Positions 7,921-17,620 of a stretch of DNA of 33,779 nucleotides are shown here, piece after piece. The translations under genes and the position numbers were made by a program. The notes below the pieces were generated by a model. The model was not told the DNA's origin and did no database searches. It was given only the letters and a program-made list of their open reading frames with translations. Positions within the stretch are counted from its first letter, which is position 1, and each line of letters starts with the position of its first letter. Source of the DNA: JBKEHD01 sp046710445 (lineage in GTDB: Bacteria; Pseudomonadota; Alphaproteobacteria; Rickettsiales; Midichloriaceae); assembly GCA_046710445.1 (NCBI GenBank), contig JBKEHD010000009.1:1-33779 (forward strand), written 5' to 3'.

Positions 7921-9393
7921 TTACAGGTGTTTTTTAAAAGAATTTATTTTTATAGCAAAATAAAAAAATGCTAATATGGTGAAAATTAATAATGAATAAA
8001 TATAAATTTTTAATGTATAAGAAGATATTATAATAAAAATAGATAGAAGTATTGCTATCATTGGAGTTATAGGCATAAAAGGGCATTTAAACCCTTGTTT
8101 TACATCTGATGAATTCTTATATCTAAACTTTATTGATGAAATGCATACCGTTATTAAGCTGATTAAAATAAAAAAACTACTAAACTTTATAATATCTTCT
8201 AGATCAGTGAATCCAGCCATTAACCCCATTAAAATTCCTACTAATAAAGTTAATCTATGTGGTGTTTTGTATTTTTTATGCACCTTTGCAAAAAACTTTG
8301 GTAGCAATCCATCGTCAGCTATGACTAGTAACATTCTGATGATGGTATATTGACTAACAAGAACTACAGAGGTAAGCCCCATTATTGCACCAATTTTAAT
8401 AAAAAAGTTTAACCAAGGTATACCTATTGCAGTTACAGCTAGCGATAAAGATTGTGGAACGCCCAGCTTTGTATAACTTACCAATCCTGTCAGTACTGCT
8501 GATAGTGAAATATATAAAATGGTTACAATGATAATTGTTGCAATGATTCCTATAGGTATGTTTTTTTTAGGATTTTTAATTTCTTGTGCAGATGTGCATA
8601 CAGCATCAAGCCCATTAAAAGATAAAAAGACCATGGATACTCCAGCTATAATACCAGAGAAACCATATTTCCCAAATTCTCCAGTATTTTTAGGTATATA
8701 CGGAGTCCAATTGTCATAATTTATATAAAAAACACCTATACATATGAATGTTGTTAATACCACTAATTTTATTATCACTGCTATAGATGTTGCTATAGAA
8801 GAGAATTTAACACCCCTATAAAGAATCAATGAAGATAGTATAGAGATAATAAAAGCGGGAATATTAAATAATGAATTGCATGATATTCCGTTGGCTACAT
8901 ATTTATATCCAAAGGGATGAATAAATTTCTCAGAAAAATTAATATTAAAATCACACATTAAATCTACAAAATAACCAGACCAACCCTCAGAAACTGAAAC
9001 AGCACCAAAAAAATAACCAGTCACTGATATCAACCCCACCATATAAGCTGGGAATTCACCGAAACTAAGGTATGTATAAGTATAGGAGCTACCAGAACTA
9101 CTAACAATAGAAGCAAATTCAGCATAACAAAGCCCAGCACAAATACATATCAATGCACTCAAAAGAAAAGATAATGTAATCGCTGGTCCAGCATGTACGC
9201 TTGCAGCTATACCTGTTAATATAAATACACCTGCTCCCACTATCATCCCGATCCCAATCCCTATTATTTCGAAGATACTCAGCTTCTTATCTAGCTTATT
9301 GTGCTTTGAAAAATGCTCATCAATTTCTTGAACCTTTTTTGGTTTAAAAATAGATTTTACGTTATCTTGCCAATTTACTTTTGTATCTTGCAT
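7921..9393 (-). CDS. APC-family amino acid permease, second tandem copy
   Basis: This is an amino acid-polyamine-organocation superfamily transporter of 490 aa with about 12 hydrophobic segments. The first segment carries GIGIGMIVGAGVFILTG, the substrate-binding loop of the cationic-amino-acid-transporter-like branch. A later conserved block is FNGLDAVCTSAQEIKNPKKN. It is clearly paralogous along its length to the permease immediately upstream (9362-10813). Its start lies inside the last 32 bases of that gene. The substrate cannot be told from sequence; uptake of host amino acids is the likely role in an intracellular bacterium. Confidence 0.85.
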   Translation of the reverse strand: MQDTKVNWQDNVKSIFKPKKVQEIDEHFSKHNKLDKKLSIFEIIGIGIGMIVGAGVFILTGIAASVHAGPAITLSFLLSALICICAGLCYAEFASIVSSSGSSYTYTYLSFGEFPAYMVGLISVTGYFFGAVSVSEGWSGYFVDLMCDFNINFSEKFIHPFGYKYVANGISCNSLFNIPAFIISILSSLILYRGVKFSSIATSIAVIIKLVVLTTFICIGVFYINYDNWTPYIPKNTGEFGKYGFSGIIAGVSMVFLSFNGLDAVCTSAQEIKNPKKNIPIGIIATIIIVTILYISLSAVLTGLVSYTKLGVPQSLSLAVTAIGIPWLNFFIKIGAIMGLTSVVLVSQYTIIRMLLVIADDGLLPKFFAKVHKKYKTPHRLTLLVGILMGLMAGFTDLEDIIKFSSFFILISLITVCISSIKFRYKNSSDVKQGFKCPFMPITPMIAILLSIFIIISSYTLKIYIYSLLIFTILAFFYFAIKINSFKKHL

Positions 9394-10813
9394 AAAATAT
9401 ATAATATAAAGAACAAATTAATAAACAAATAAAAGCATAAAAATAAACGCTTTGTGGATAACTAAAAATTATTTGTACTGATAATAGTATTGCTATACCA
9501 GGCACCACAGGAACAAATGGGCACCTAAAGCCTCTTTGAAGATTGGGTTGTGAATGCCTTAGATATACTAGACTTATACATACTGCTATAATGGTAAGTA
9601 GAAGAAAACATGTGCTTAATCTCACAGTTTGATCCAAAGGAATGGTAGAGCTTACAACTCCCATTGCTAAACCGAATAATACAGTAGTAAAGTACGGAGT
9701 ATGATGTGTTTTATGCATTCTTTTAAAGATAGTGGGCAATAATCCATCATTTGTTATTGTGTAGATCATTCTTACTATAGCATATTGATGTATCAATACT
9801 ACCGAAGTTAAAGCTGCAACAGATCCTATTTTTACAAAAAGAACAAAGCTTGGAATGCCTATTTTTAGAGCTGCAATAGCAAATGGTTGCGAAGTATTAA
9901 GTTCTGTATAATTTACAACTCCAGTTAACACAGCTCCTACAATAATATAAGATATGGTTGCTATCACAATTGATACTATTATAGCTATTGGTAAGTTTTT
10001 TTTAGGGTTTTTCGTTTCTTGTGCGGCTGTACATATGGAATCAAAACCATTAAATGCCAAAAATACTATGGATGTACCAGCTAATATTCCAGAAAAACCA
10101 TATTCACCAAATACACCTGTGTTTTTTGGTATAAAAGGTGTCCAATTTGCAGTATCTAATTTTGAAAAACCCAATATAACAAAGGCTATAAGTATAGACA
10201 TTTTTATGAATACTATTATACCGTTAACAATAGATGAATCTTTTGTTCCTTTATACAAAACTAGCATAGTAAGGAAGCATATAGTGAAAGCTGGTAAATC
10301 AAAAAGAGCATGATCGATTAATCCTTCTGAATTAACAAATTCATATCCAGTAGTATGCACAAATTTTTCTGGAAGATGTATATTAAAATAATCTAATAAC
10401 CCTACAAAATAACTAGACCAACCATTTGCAACGGATGCAGCAGTTAAAAAATAAGCTAGTATAACGGAACAACCCACTAGCCATGCAGGGAATTCACCTA
10501 ATGTTGTATAAATATATGTATATGAACTTCCAGAAACGGGGATTGCAGATGCAAATTCAGCATAACAAAGCCCAGCGCATATGCAAACAAAGCCTCCTAG
10601 GGCAAATGACAAGACAATAGCTGGCCCCGTGTGATTGTAAGCGGCAGTTCCAGTAAAAACAAAGACACCACCTCCTATTATCGCACCTATACCCAGCAAT
10701 ATTAATTGTATAACTCCAAAACTTTTAACAAAACTTTTATCAGAAGCCGCTTCTTTCTTGTATGCTTCTACAGATTTAGTTCTAAAAAGACTTGTTTTTT
10801 TGGTGTCTATCAT
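9362..10813 (-). CDS. APC-family amino acid permease, first tandem copy
   Basis: This 483 aa multi-pass transporter is closely similar to the next gene downstream. The first helix shows GIGAIIGGGVFVFTGTAA, and a later block reads FNGFDSICTAAQETKNPKKN. These fit the cationic amino acid transporter branch of the APC superfamily, though specificity is not provable here. Its start is nested in the last 32 bases of secF in a different frame, exactly as its downstream paralogue is nested in its own 3' end. That points to a tandem duplication. Confidence 0.85.
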   Translation of the reverse strand: MIDTKKTSLFRTKSVEAYKKEAASDKSFVKSFGVIQLILLGIGAIIGGGVFVFTGTAAYNHTGPAIVLSFALGGFVCICAGLCYAEFASAIPVSGSSYTYIYTTLGEFPAWLVGCSVILAYFLTAASVANGWSSYFVGLLDYFNIHLPEKFVHTTGYEFVNSEGLIDHALFDLPAFTICFLTMLVLYKGTKDSSIVNGIIVFIKMSILIAFVILGFSKLDTANWTPFIPKNTGVFGEYGFSGILAGTSIVFLAFNGFDSICTAAQETKNPKKNLPIAIIVSIVIATISYIIVGAVLTGVVNYTELNTSQPFAIAALKIGIPSFVLFVKIGSVAALTSVVLIHQYAIVRMIYTITNDGLLPTIFKRMHKTHHTPYFTTVLFGLAMGVVSSTIPLDQTVRLSTCFLLLTIIAVCISLVYLRHSQPNLQRGFRCPFVPVVPGIAILLSVQIIFSYPQSVYFYAFICLLICSLYYIFYARYKSKLAR

Positions 10814-11678
10814 TCATATAAGGTAGTACATTTGCTGATATAAATATAGAGGAATATGTGCCAAATGCAATACCAAATGTTATTGCCGCACTAAAGCTTC
10901 TTAAACTGTCACCACCAAAAATCCACAAAGCAATGCAAGCTACAAATGTAGTTAAGAAAGTCATCATGGTTCTTGATAACGTTTCGTTTATACTCTTGTT
11001 TATTAATTTTGGGGTGATTTTTGAACTTAATTTCTTTTGATTCTCTCGTATTCTATCAAATATTACAACGCTATCATTAACCGAATAACCTATTATAGTC
11101 AAAATTGCAGCAATGGAAGTGAGATTAAATTCATATCCAGTAAATATGAAGAAACCAATTGATGCAAAGACATCGTGGCATAAGGATAATATTGCAGCAA
11201 TACTAAATTTCCAATCAAATCTTATGAAAACATAAATCATAACCATCAATAAAGCCCAAAAAAATGCCCAGATAGATTTATTCATCAAATCAGAACTTAT
11301 TTTTGGCCCTACAACATCTAATTTTAAAATTTGTGCCTTGTTATCAACTTTCAATATATCAGCTTTGACGTTATCTATTTCTATATTATCTGATATATGT
11401 TCAGAATTTTGGAATCGTAATAGAACATCTGTATTGGATATTTGTATAGAGATGTTTTTATATTTTTTTTCTAACGATTCTTTTACACCATTTCCTAAAG
11501 CAGGATTGCTCAGCTTTATTTCTGTTATAATCCCACCTGTAAAATCAATACCTAAATTCAACCCAATTTCAAAGTAGCCAATCGCGGCTGCTATAGTCAA
11601 TGAAATACTAAAAAGAAAAGCCAAAATTCTCCAGTAAAAAAAATCTACTATTTTTATAGACATATTTAAAACTATCAT
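10782..11678 (-). CDS. secF: Protein-export membrane protein SecF
   Basis: SecF, with SecD, uses the proton gradient to help pull proteins across the Sec channel. The 298 aa sequence has a first membrane segment, then the conserved GLNLGIDFTGGIITEI block. After the periplasmic domain come five more membrane segments containing TIIGYSVNDSVVIFDRIREN, a SecF signature. Length is typical. The start at 11678 is an ATG; an ATG at codon 6 (MSIKIVDFF) is equally plausible. secD is not adjacent. It heads the long minus-strand train and is divergent from rne across about 200 bases. Confidence 0.94.
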   Translation of the reverse strand: MIVLNMSIKIVDFFYWRILAFLFSISLTIAAAIGYFEIGLNLGIDFTGGIITEIKLSNPALGNGVKESLEKKYKNISIQISNTDVLLRFQNSEHISDNIEIDNVKADILKVDNKAQILKLDVVGPKISSDLMNKSIWAFFWALLMVMIYVFIRFDWKFSIAAILSLCHDVFASIGFFIFTGYEFNLTSIAAILTIIGYSVNDSVVIFDRIRENQKKLSSKITPKLINKSINETLSRTMMTFLTTFVACIALWIFGGDSLRSFSAAITFGIAFGTYSSIFISANVLPYMNDRHQKNKSF

Positions 11679-11882
11679 TTTTTTCTAATTTCGTTATAAT
11701 CCACTTGAAAAATGCAGATGAAACATCTTCATTCGAGCAATTGTCATATAAACGCTTTAAGTTCACGTTAATATAGCGATAAATTGAAAATGTCAATTGG
11801 GTTAAGTGGATGAAAATTAAAAGAAAATGTGTTCAAGGTGCATGAAATGGTTAATTTAGTTGTATAAGGAGTGAAATTTAAG

Positions 11883-13781
11883 ATGTCAAAAAAAATAATT
11901 ATAGATGCTTTTTATCAGGAAGAGACAAAATTTTTGTTGTTGGATGATAATAATAAGGTAGAAGAATTCGAATATCAAAATTTAAATAAAAAATCAATAA
12001 GAGGTAATATTTATTTAGGAAAAGTTAATAGGGTGGAACCTTCGTTACAAGCTGCTTTTGTAGAATATGGCAATGAAAAAAAAGGTTTTTTACCATTTGA
12101 AATGATTCATCCAAGATATTACCAAATACCAGTTGGTGATAAAGAAAATTTACTTAATGGGTTAAGCGTTGATAAGGATAAGGTGGTAGAGGAAAAAGAA
12201 GGAAAAGAAGGAAAAGAAGGAAAAGAAGACAATGAAGATTCAAATACAGAATCTGAAACCAGTGAATCTGAAACCACAGAACCTGAAAAATATGTAAAGC
12301 CAGAATACAAGATTCAAGAAGTAATAAAAAAAGATCAAATCCTATTGATACAAATAGATAAGGAAGAAAGAGGAAATAAGGGTGCTTTTTTAACCACTTA
12401 TATTTCTTTGTCTGGTAGATATTGTGTTTTTTCTCCAAATTCAATCAAATCTGCATGTTCTGTATCAAAGAAAATTGAAGATGCTGAAGAAAGAGACAGG
12501 TTGAAAGCTATTTCTGATGGGTTAATTGAAGGAAATAACAATGTAAGTTTAATATTGAGAACTGCTTCAGAAAAGAAGACAAAAGTAGAGATTAAAAGAG
12601 ATTTCAGTTATTTAAACAGGATATGGGAAAAAGCAAAAAAATCTGCTATGTCCTCTCATGCTCCTGCGTTGATCTATGAAGAAGGAGATATTCTTACAAG
12701 CAGTATTAAAGCATATTATACTACTGAAGTAGATGAGATAATTGTGTCAGGAGATGAAGCTTTTCAAAAAGTTAGTGATTTTTTGAAAATATTTATTCCA
12801 AAAAATATGGATAAACTAAAAAATCATACAAGTTTGTCTCCAGTATTGGTTGAGTATGGAGTAGATAATGCTATAAAAGAGTTATACCTTGCTAAAGTTC
12901 CTTTGAAATCTGGTGGGTACTTAGTGATTAATACTACTGAAGCTTTGATTTCTATAGATATTAATTCTGGGACATATACAGAGGAATATAGTATAGAAAA
13001 TACAGCGCTAAACATAAATATAGAAGCTGTACAAGAAATAGTTAAACAAGCACGATTTAGAGGTCTATCTGGTTTAATAGTGATAGATTTCATAGATATG
13101 CTAGAATTTCAAAATAAAAAGCTTGTTGAAAGAGAGTTGAAAAAAGCATTTTGGTATGACAAAGCTAAAGTTCAAATAGGTAGAATTAGCGAATTTGGCT
13201 TATTAGAAATGTCGCGTCAAAGAACAGGAAGAAGCTTTATTGAAGCAAATTCAAAAGTTTGCAACCATTGTAATGGAGCGGGTAAAATAACAATCAAGAG
13301 TTCTCTTGCCTTTATGTTGCTTGATAAGATAAAACATTTTATAGCAAAAAAACAAAAGAAATCCTTAAATGTTTTTGCGAATAGTGACGTAGTGATATAT
13401 TTAATCAATAATCATAAGCAAGAATTAATCGTATTGGAAAAAGATAATGGGATTAATATAAATTTATACATAGATGATCTGATAGCTCCTGAAGACCATA
13501 GAATAATATTTGATAAAAAAGGTAGTGATATTGAAAATAGACAGTATATTGCTCCAGAGTTAGCAAGTATCCCAACAATTATGGAAGAAAAGATTGATTT
13601 TCCACAAAACAGAAGGGAAAAACCTAAAATGATTCCCAATAAAAAGATAGTGAGAAAATATAACAATAATAATAACAAAAAACCATTTAATAAAAAAGAT
13701 ATAAAACCAAGGGGGGCTAAACAAACAATTCAACCTACTACTTCTGTAATAAACAAAATATGGAAAAGTATAGTTAATTAA
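11883..13781 (+). CDS. rne: Ribonuclease E/G family endoribonuclease
   Basis: This enzyme makes the first cuts in mRNA decay and processes rRNA and tRNA precursors. The ATG at 11883 is chosen because AAGGAG at 11866-11871 sits 11 bases before it, while the in-frame GTG at 11871 overlaps that site; the protein then begins MSKKIIIDAFYQEETK, as the family does. The N-terminal S1 domain is split by an acidic insertion (about residues 95-145) with a GKE repeat. The catalytic aspartates are Asp359 (IDINSG) and Asp402 (VIDFIDM), 43 residues apart as in E. coli RNase E. The Zn-link cysteines are Cys460 and Cys463 (CNHC). The tail beyond the catalytic core is short, basic and Asn-rich, so little degradosome scaffold remains. 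About 632 aa; it leads the plus-strand operon. Confidence 0.93.
   Translation: MSKKIIIDAFYQEETKFLLLDDNNKVEEFEYQNLNKKSIRGNIYLGKVNRVEPSLQAAFVEYGNEKKGFLPFEMIHPRYYQIPVGDKENLLNGLSVDKDKVVEEKEGKEGKEGKEDNEDSNTESETSESETTEPEKYVKPEYKIQEVIKKDQILLIQIDKEERGNKGAFLTTYISLSGRYCVFSPNSIKSACSVSKKIEDAEERDRLKAISDGLIEGNNNVSLILRTASEKKTKVEIKRDFSYLNRIWEKAKKSAMSSHAPALIYEEGDILTSSIKAYYTTEVDEIIVSGDEAFQKVSDFLKIFIPKNMDKLKNHTSLSPVLVEYGVDNAIKELYLAKVPLKSGGYLVINTTEALISIDINSGTYTEEYSIENTALNINIEAVQEIVKQARFRGLSGLIVIDFIDMLEFQNKKLVERELKKAFWYDKAKVQIGRISEFGLLEMSRQRTGRSFIEANSKVCNHCNGAGKITIKSSLAFMLLDKIKHFIAKKQKKSLNVFANSDVVIYLINNHKQELIVLEKDNGININLYIDDLIAPEDHRIIFDKKGSDIENRQYIAPELASIPTIMEEKIDFPQNRREKPKMIPNKKIVRKYNNNNNKKPFNKKDIKPRGAKQTIQPTTSVINKIWKSIVN
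12201..12227 (+). repeat. Three perfect 9-base tandem repeats coding Gly-Lys-Glu
   Basis: The unit GGAAAAGAA occurs three times head to tail in frame, preceded by a degenerate copy, in the S1-domain insertion of RNase E (about residues 107-115). Just downstream is a less regular Ser/Glu/Thr-rich repeat. Copy number change would be in frame and would lengthen or shorten an exposed acidic loop. Confidence 0.9.
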
Positions 13782-13786
13782 TTAAT

Positions 13787-15601
13787 ATGGTATATGAAAA
13801 TAACATAGATGCAGTATACAATAGCAATTGGTATATAGGAAAGAGGCTATTTACAAAATATATTAAGCCTTTATGGAGGAAGTTGATTCTTGCCATGCTT
13901 TGTATGATTGTTATATCTTTGACAACTGCAATGAGTGCGTGGTTAATACAACCTGTTCTTGATAATATATTTGTAGAAAAGCAGGCTAACATGTTATTTT
14001 TGATACCGCCGGCCATTCTTCTTAATGCAATATTAAATGGTGGTGTTTCTTTTTATGAATCGGTGATTATGAAAAGATTGGGGCAGCAAATAGTTTCAAA
14101 TATACAAGTAGAATTATACGAACATTTAATTCATGCAAATTTGAAGTTTTTGTCAAAATATCCATCAGGAAATCTTATATCAAGATTTACTAATGATATC
14201 AATGCCATAAAAACCACCTCTTCAGAGATTTTTACAGGGATTGTAAAGGAATTTTTTACTCTGCTTGGTCTTGTGGGTATAATGTTTTATCAGAGTTTTG
14301 ATTTAGCAGTAATTACATTAGTAGTATTGCCTATAGCTTTGTATCCTATAAGTATTTTAGGTAGAAGAATGAAAGTTACATCCAAAAAAATGCAAGAAAA
14401 GCTTGCAGATTTTACTGTAAGATTGGATGAAACTTTTCAAAACATAAAATTAATTAAATCTTATTGTCGAGAAAAATACGAAATTAGTAGAGCAAAAGAA
14501 GTGATACATAAATTTCTTTCTATTTATAAAAGAGCTGCATATATTGAATCAGCCTCCTCTCCCCTCATGGAGATTTTAGGTGGAGTAGCTGTGGCGTTAG
14601 TTGTTTTTTATGGTGGGCATCAAGTTATTGAAAATCAAACTACTCCAGGTGCATTTTTTTCATTTATAACAGCTTTGTTACTGGCATATAAGCCTCTTAA
14701 ATCTATTTCTAAATTCAATACTTTGATGCAAGAGGGTTTGAGTGCAGCAAGGAGATTATTTGTAATGTTGGATGTTGAATCAGAAATGACATTAAATACA
14801 GGGAAAGATATAAAAGAGCTTACTAAATTTAGTGTTAATTTCAAAAATGTTTATTTTTCCTATAAAAAAGATAAAAGACAAAATATATTGGATGGGTTGA
14901 ATTTATCTATTAATCAGGGTGAGACAGTAGCTCTTGTTGGAGGTTCTGGTGTAGGGAAGACAACTGTACTTAATATGTTGCAAAGATTGTATGACATAGA
15001 CTCTGGAAATATACTAATTGGTGAAGAATCAATAGCGGATATAAAATTAGATGTGTTAAGAGAAAATATAGCTTTCGTTAGCCAAGAGATAAATTTATTT
15101 GATGAAACTATAATGGAAAACATCAAATATGGAAGATTAGAAGCCTCAAATGAAGAGGTGTTAGATGCTTCTATGGCAGCGGCAGCTCATGAATTCATTA
15201 TGGAATTTCCAAAACAATATAATACGAGGATAGGTCAAAAGGGTGTTAAGTTATCTGGTGGGCAAAAACAACGTTTATCTATAGCTAGAGCAATCTTGAA
15301 AAATGCCCCTATATTATTATTAGATGAAGCTACGAGTTCATTGGATGCAATTTCAGAAAAAAAAGTTCAAATGGCCTTAGATTTTTTAAAACGAGGGAAG
15401 ACAACTATTGTTATAGCACATAGATTATCCACTATAGAAACCGCTGATGTTATTTTTGTATTGTCTAATGGTAAAGTTATAGAAAAAGGAAAGCATAGCG
15501 ATCTGCTATCAAAAGGCGGAGAGTATTCTATGTTATATGAGCAATATAAAGTAGATCCTTCTTTAAAAAATAATCTTAGTATAAATGCTGACTTGTCATA
15601 A
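13787..15601 (+). CDS. msbA: MsbA-like lipid A exporter, ABC transporter with fused permease and ATPase
   Basis: This 604 aa half-transporter has an N-terminal six-helix domain (about residues 20-320) and a C-terminal ATPase. The ATPase shows Walker A GGSGVGKTT (about 385-393), signature LSGGQKQR, Walker B ILLLDEATSSLD and the H-loop in IAHRLST. The family includes MsbA, which flips lipid A-core across the inner membrane; other exporters share the same fold. The presence of kdtA and a DUF374 gene downstream in the same train supports the lipid A role. It starts 5 bases after rne, and ccmA overlaps its 3' end by 17 bases. Confidence 0.82.
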   Translation: MVYENNIDAVYNSNWYIGKRLFTKYIKPLWRKLILAMLCMIVISLTTAMSAWLIQPVLDNIFVEKQANMLFLIPPAILLNAILNGGVSFYESVIMKRLGQQIVSNIQVELYEHLIHANLKFLSKYPSGNLISRFTNDINAIKTTSSEIFTGIVKEFFTLLGLVGIMFYQSFDLAVITLVVLPIALYPISILGRRMKVTSKKMQEKLADFTVRLDETFQNIKLIKSYCREKYEISRAKEVIHKFLSIYKRAAYIESASSPLMEILGGVAVALVVFYGGHQVIENQTTPGAFFSFITALLLAYKPLKSISKFNTLMQEGLSAARRLFVMLDVESEMTLNTGKDIKELTKFSVNFKNVYFSYKKDKRQNILDGLNLSINQGETVALVGGSGVGKTTVLNMLQRLYDIDSGNILIGEESIADIKLDVLRENIAFVSQEINLFDETIMENIKYGRLEASNEEVLDASMAAAAHEFIMEFPKQYNTRIGQKGVKLSGGQKQRLSIARAILKNAPILLLDEATSSLDAISEKKVQMALDFLKRGKTTIVIAHRLSTIETADVIFVLSNGKVIEKGKHSDLLSKGGEYSMLYEQYKVDPSLKNNLSINADLS

Positions 15602-16202
15602 TTTATCTGCCAAAAGGAATGGTAAACTTATTTTTGAAAATATAGGTTTTACATTATTCTCAGGATCTTGTTTATTTATAAAAGGAAGAAATGGAATAGG
15701 TAAGACTACATTATTGAGGATAATAGCAAATTTATCACAAAAAGAGAAAGGAGATATTTTTTTTAATGGTATAAATATAAAATTATCTATTCAAGAATAT
15801 TACAATTTACTTTTTTATGTTGGTAAGAGAGAAGTTTTAGATCAACAAGAAAGTGTTTTGAAAAACTTAGAATTTATTGCAAGTATGTACAAGCAAACAA
15901 TAAATATAGCAGCTGCTATTAGGACATTTTCACTTGAACCATTTATTCATACTGAGATTTTCAAATTATCAGAAGGGTTTAAACAGCGTGTATTATTATC
16001 AAGGTTATTGCTAACAAATGCAAAAATTTGGATTTTGGATGAACCTTTTAATTCATTGGACAGAGAGGGGTTAATTATAGTAAATAATTTGATTAAAGCT
16101 AGATGTGGTCAACAAGGAATTGTGATAATAGCAAATCATATATCTGATAAAAGCATTGATGAAAAAAACGTAATTAGTATGGAGGATTTTTCCTGTGACT
16201 AA
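15585..16202 (+). CDS. ccmA: Heme exporter ATP-binding protein CcmA
   Basis: CcmA powers release of heme from CcmC to CcmE in system I cytochrome c maturation. At 205 aa it is a stand-alone ABC ATPase: Walker A GRNGIGKTT, a variant signature LSEGFKQR, and Walker B KIWILDEPFNSLD. The LSEG(F)KQR signature and WxLDEP(F)NSLD wording are typical of CcmA. It overlaps msbA by 17 bases and ccmB by 8. The membrane cytochrome c at 24831 is a likely client of this pathway. Confidence 0.9.
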   Translation: MLTCHNLSAKRNGKLIFENIGFTLFSGSCLFIKGRNGIGKTTLLRIIANLSQKEKGDIFFNGINIKLSIQEYYNLLFYVGKREVLDQQESVLKNLEFIASMYKQTINIAAAIRTFSLEPFIHTEIFKLSEGFKQRVLLSRLLLTNAKIWILDEPFNSLDREGLIIVNNLIKARCGQQGIVIIANHISDKSIDEKNVISMEDFSCD

Positions 16203-16878
16203 ATATACCAAACACCTTACTCCAGATGCTATTTCAGTTTTCAGTTCTGTATTTTTTCGTCAGATAAGATTAGCTTTATCCAATAAAGCTAATATATTAA
16301 ACAGTTTATTCCTTTTTCTTTTATCTTTGATGATAATTAATTTTATTATTTCAGATAAAAACATAGATGTTTTTAGAGTATTTGAGATTTTATTTATAAT
16401 ATATTCTGTGATTTTATCAATAGATACTGTTTTGGTAGAGGATTACAAAAAAGGGGTTTTAGAACAATTTTTATTATCAGGAGTTGCTTTAGAAATTTTT
16501 CTTTTATCAAAAATTGTATCATCTATAATTATATATACAATTTTGTATATACCAATTTTATTTTGTGTAGAAATTATTGAAAAAGGCTTTTCTTTTCAAA
16601 ATCAAGGTTATGATCTTTTGTTGAAATTCATTATAATTTTTAATATTGTGATTAATTCTATTTTTGCATCTGCTTTTTTACTAAGTCATAAGCATAAAAT
16701 ATCACAAATATTAATTTCTATGATAATTAATTTACCAACTATCATTATATATGTTATTTGTTATAAATATAAAGAATTGTATTATCTTGTGTTATTGGTC
16801 GCAATGTTTTTGATTAGTTTTTCTGTATCGATGTTATTATCAAGTCATATAATAAAAATATCAATAGAAGAAAGTTAA
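16195..16878 (+). CDS. ccmB: Heme exporter membrane protein CcmB
   Basis: CcmB is the six-helix partner of CcmA. The 227 aa product is strongly hydrophobic with about six membrane segments. It opens with a short polar stretch including FFRQIRLALSNKANILNSLFL, close to the CcmB N-terminus, and DYKKGVLEQFLLSGV is the conserved cytoplasmic loop. The start is GTG and overlaps the ccmA end by 8 bases. The other ccm genes are not in the window. Confidence 0.9.
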   Translation: MTKYTKHLTPDAISVFSSVFFRQIRLALSNKANILNSLFLFLLSLMIINFIISDKNIDVFRVFEILFIIYSVILSIDTVLVEDYKKGVLEQFLLSGVALEIFLLSKIVSSIIIYTILYIPILFCVEIIEKGFSFQNQGYDLLLKFIIIFNIVINSIFASAFLLSHKHKISQILISMIINLPTIIIYVICYKYKELYYLVLLVAMFLISFSVSMLLSSHIIKISIEES

Positions 16879-16927
16879 TCTTTAGTGTATAAATTCTTTG
16901 TTATTTAATATCGTGAAATGATTATTT

Positions 16928-17620
16928 GTGAGTAATAATATAAAAAAAAAGATCAAATCTACACTTAAAGTTATTGGAAGATCTGAATATATTATTTCAT
17001 TTATTACAAAAATTTTGAGAATATATATAGAGATTGTCTTTATAACTTCAAGAATTAGGCAAAATATTGATTCTGATTCTGAGAAGATATTGAAATCAAA
17101 ATCACCATGTATCATAACTTTATGGCATGGGAGATTAATTATTCTTCCAAAATTCATGAAAAAATTTGGATCTTTTTTTGTATTAACTTCTTCGCATAAT
17201 GACGGAAATTACATTGATAAATTCATAAATTTATATGGACATAATTCAATCAGAGGATCTACGTATCAAAACAATCTTGTTGTTACAAAAGAAATTATAA
17301 AAAAGATTAAAAAAGAGCGCATTGTTATTACTCCTGATGGGCCAAGAGGGCCTAGATATAAGGTGAAAACTGCTTTAACTAATATTGCGAATAAGTACAA
17401 TGTTCCGGTGATACCTATTTCTTTTTCATGTAGCAAAGGAAAGGTTATTAATACATGGGATAATTTTTTATTACCATTACCTTTTTCCGAAATTAGTATA
17501 GATATTTCTGCTCCGATATACTTTTCTTCTAAAGATGATAGTAGATTAGAAAAGATAATGTTAAACCAAATGAATCTTTTAGATAATAAATACACGAAAT
17601 CTTATTATGAAAATTTATAG
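16928..17620 (+). CDS. DUF374 lysophospholipid acyltransferase-like protein
   Basis: The 230 aa protein belongs to the DUF374 family, related to glycerolipid and lipid A acyltransferases. The sequence CIITLWHGRLIILP (about residues 58-71) supplies the family His. ERIVITPDGPRGPRYKVK is the family's TPDGPRGP block. An N-terminal hydrophobic stretch suggests membrane association. GTG at 16928 is the only sensible start, because the nearby ATG frame closes at once. The gene lies directly before kdtA, overlapping it by 14 bases, an arrangement common in alphaproteobacteria. A role in lipid A or Kdo-lipid acylation is likely but unproven. Confidence 0.82.
   Translation: MSNNIKKKIKSTLKVIGRSEYIISFITKILRIYIEIVFITSRIRQNIDSDSEKILKSKSPCIITLWHGRLIILPKFMKKFGSFFVLTSSHNDGNYIDKFINLYGHNSIRGSTYQNNLVVTKEIIKKIKKERIVITPDGPRGPRYKVKTALTNIANKYNVPVIPISFSCSKGKVINTWDNFLLPLPFSEISIDISAPIYFSSKDDSRLEKIMLNQMNLLDNKYTKSYYENL

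Noticed and set aside
9453..9461. Perfect DnaA box TGTGGATAA
   Set aside because: It is a single copy inside a permease coding region with no cluster of further boxes or AT-rich unwinding element, and one match is compatible with chance, so it is not evidence of an origin.
11608..11796. 62-codon minus-strand frame overlapping the secF start
   Set aside because: It overlaps secF in another frame, shows no domain and lacks a ribosome site; it reads as a chance frame in the leader region.
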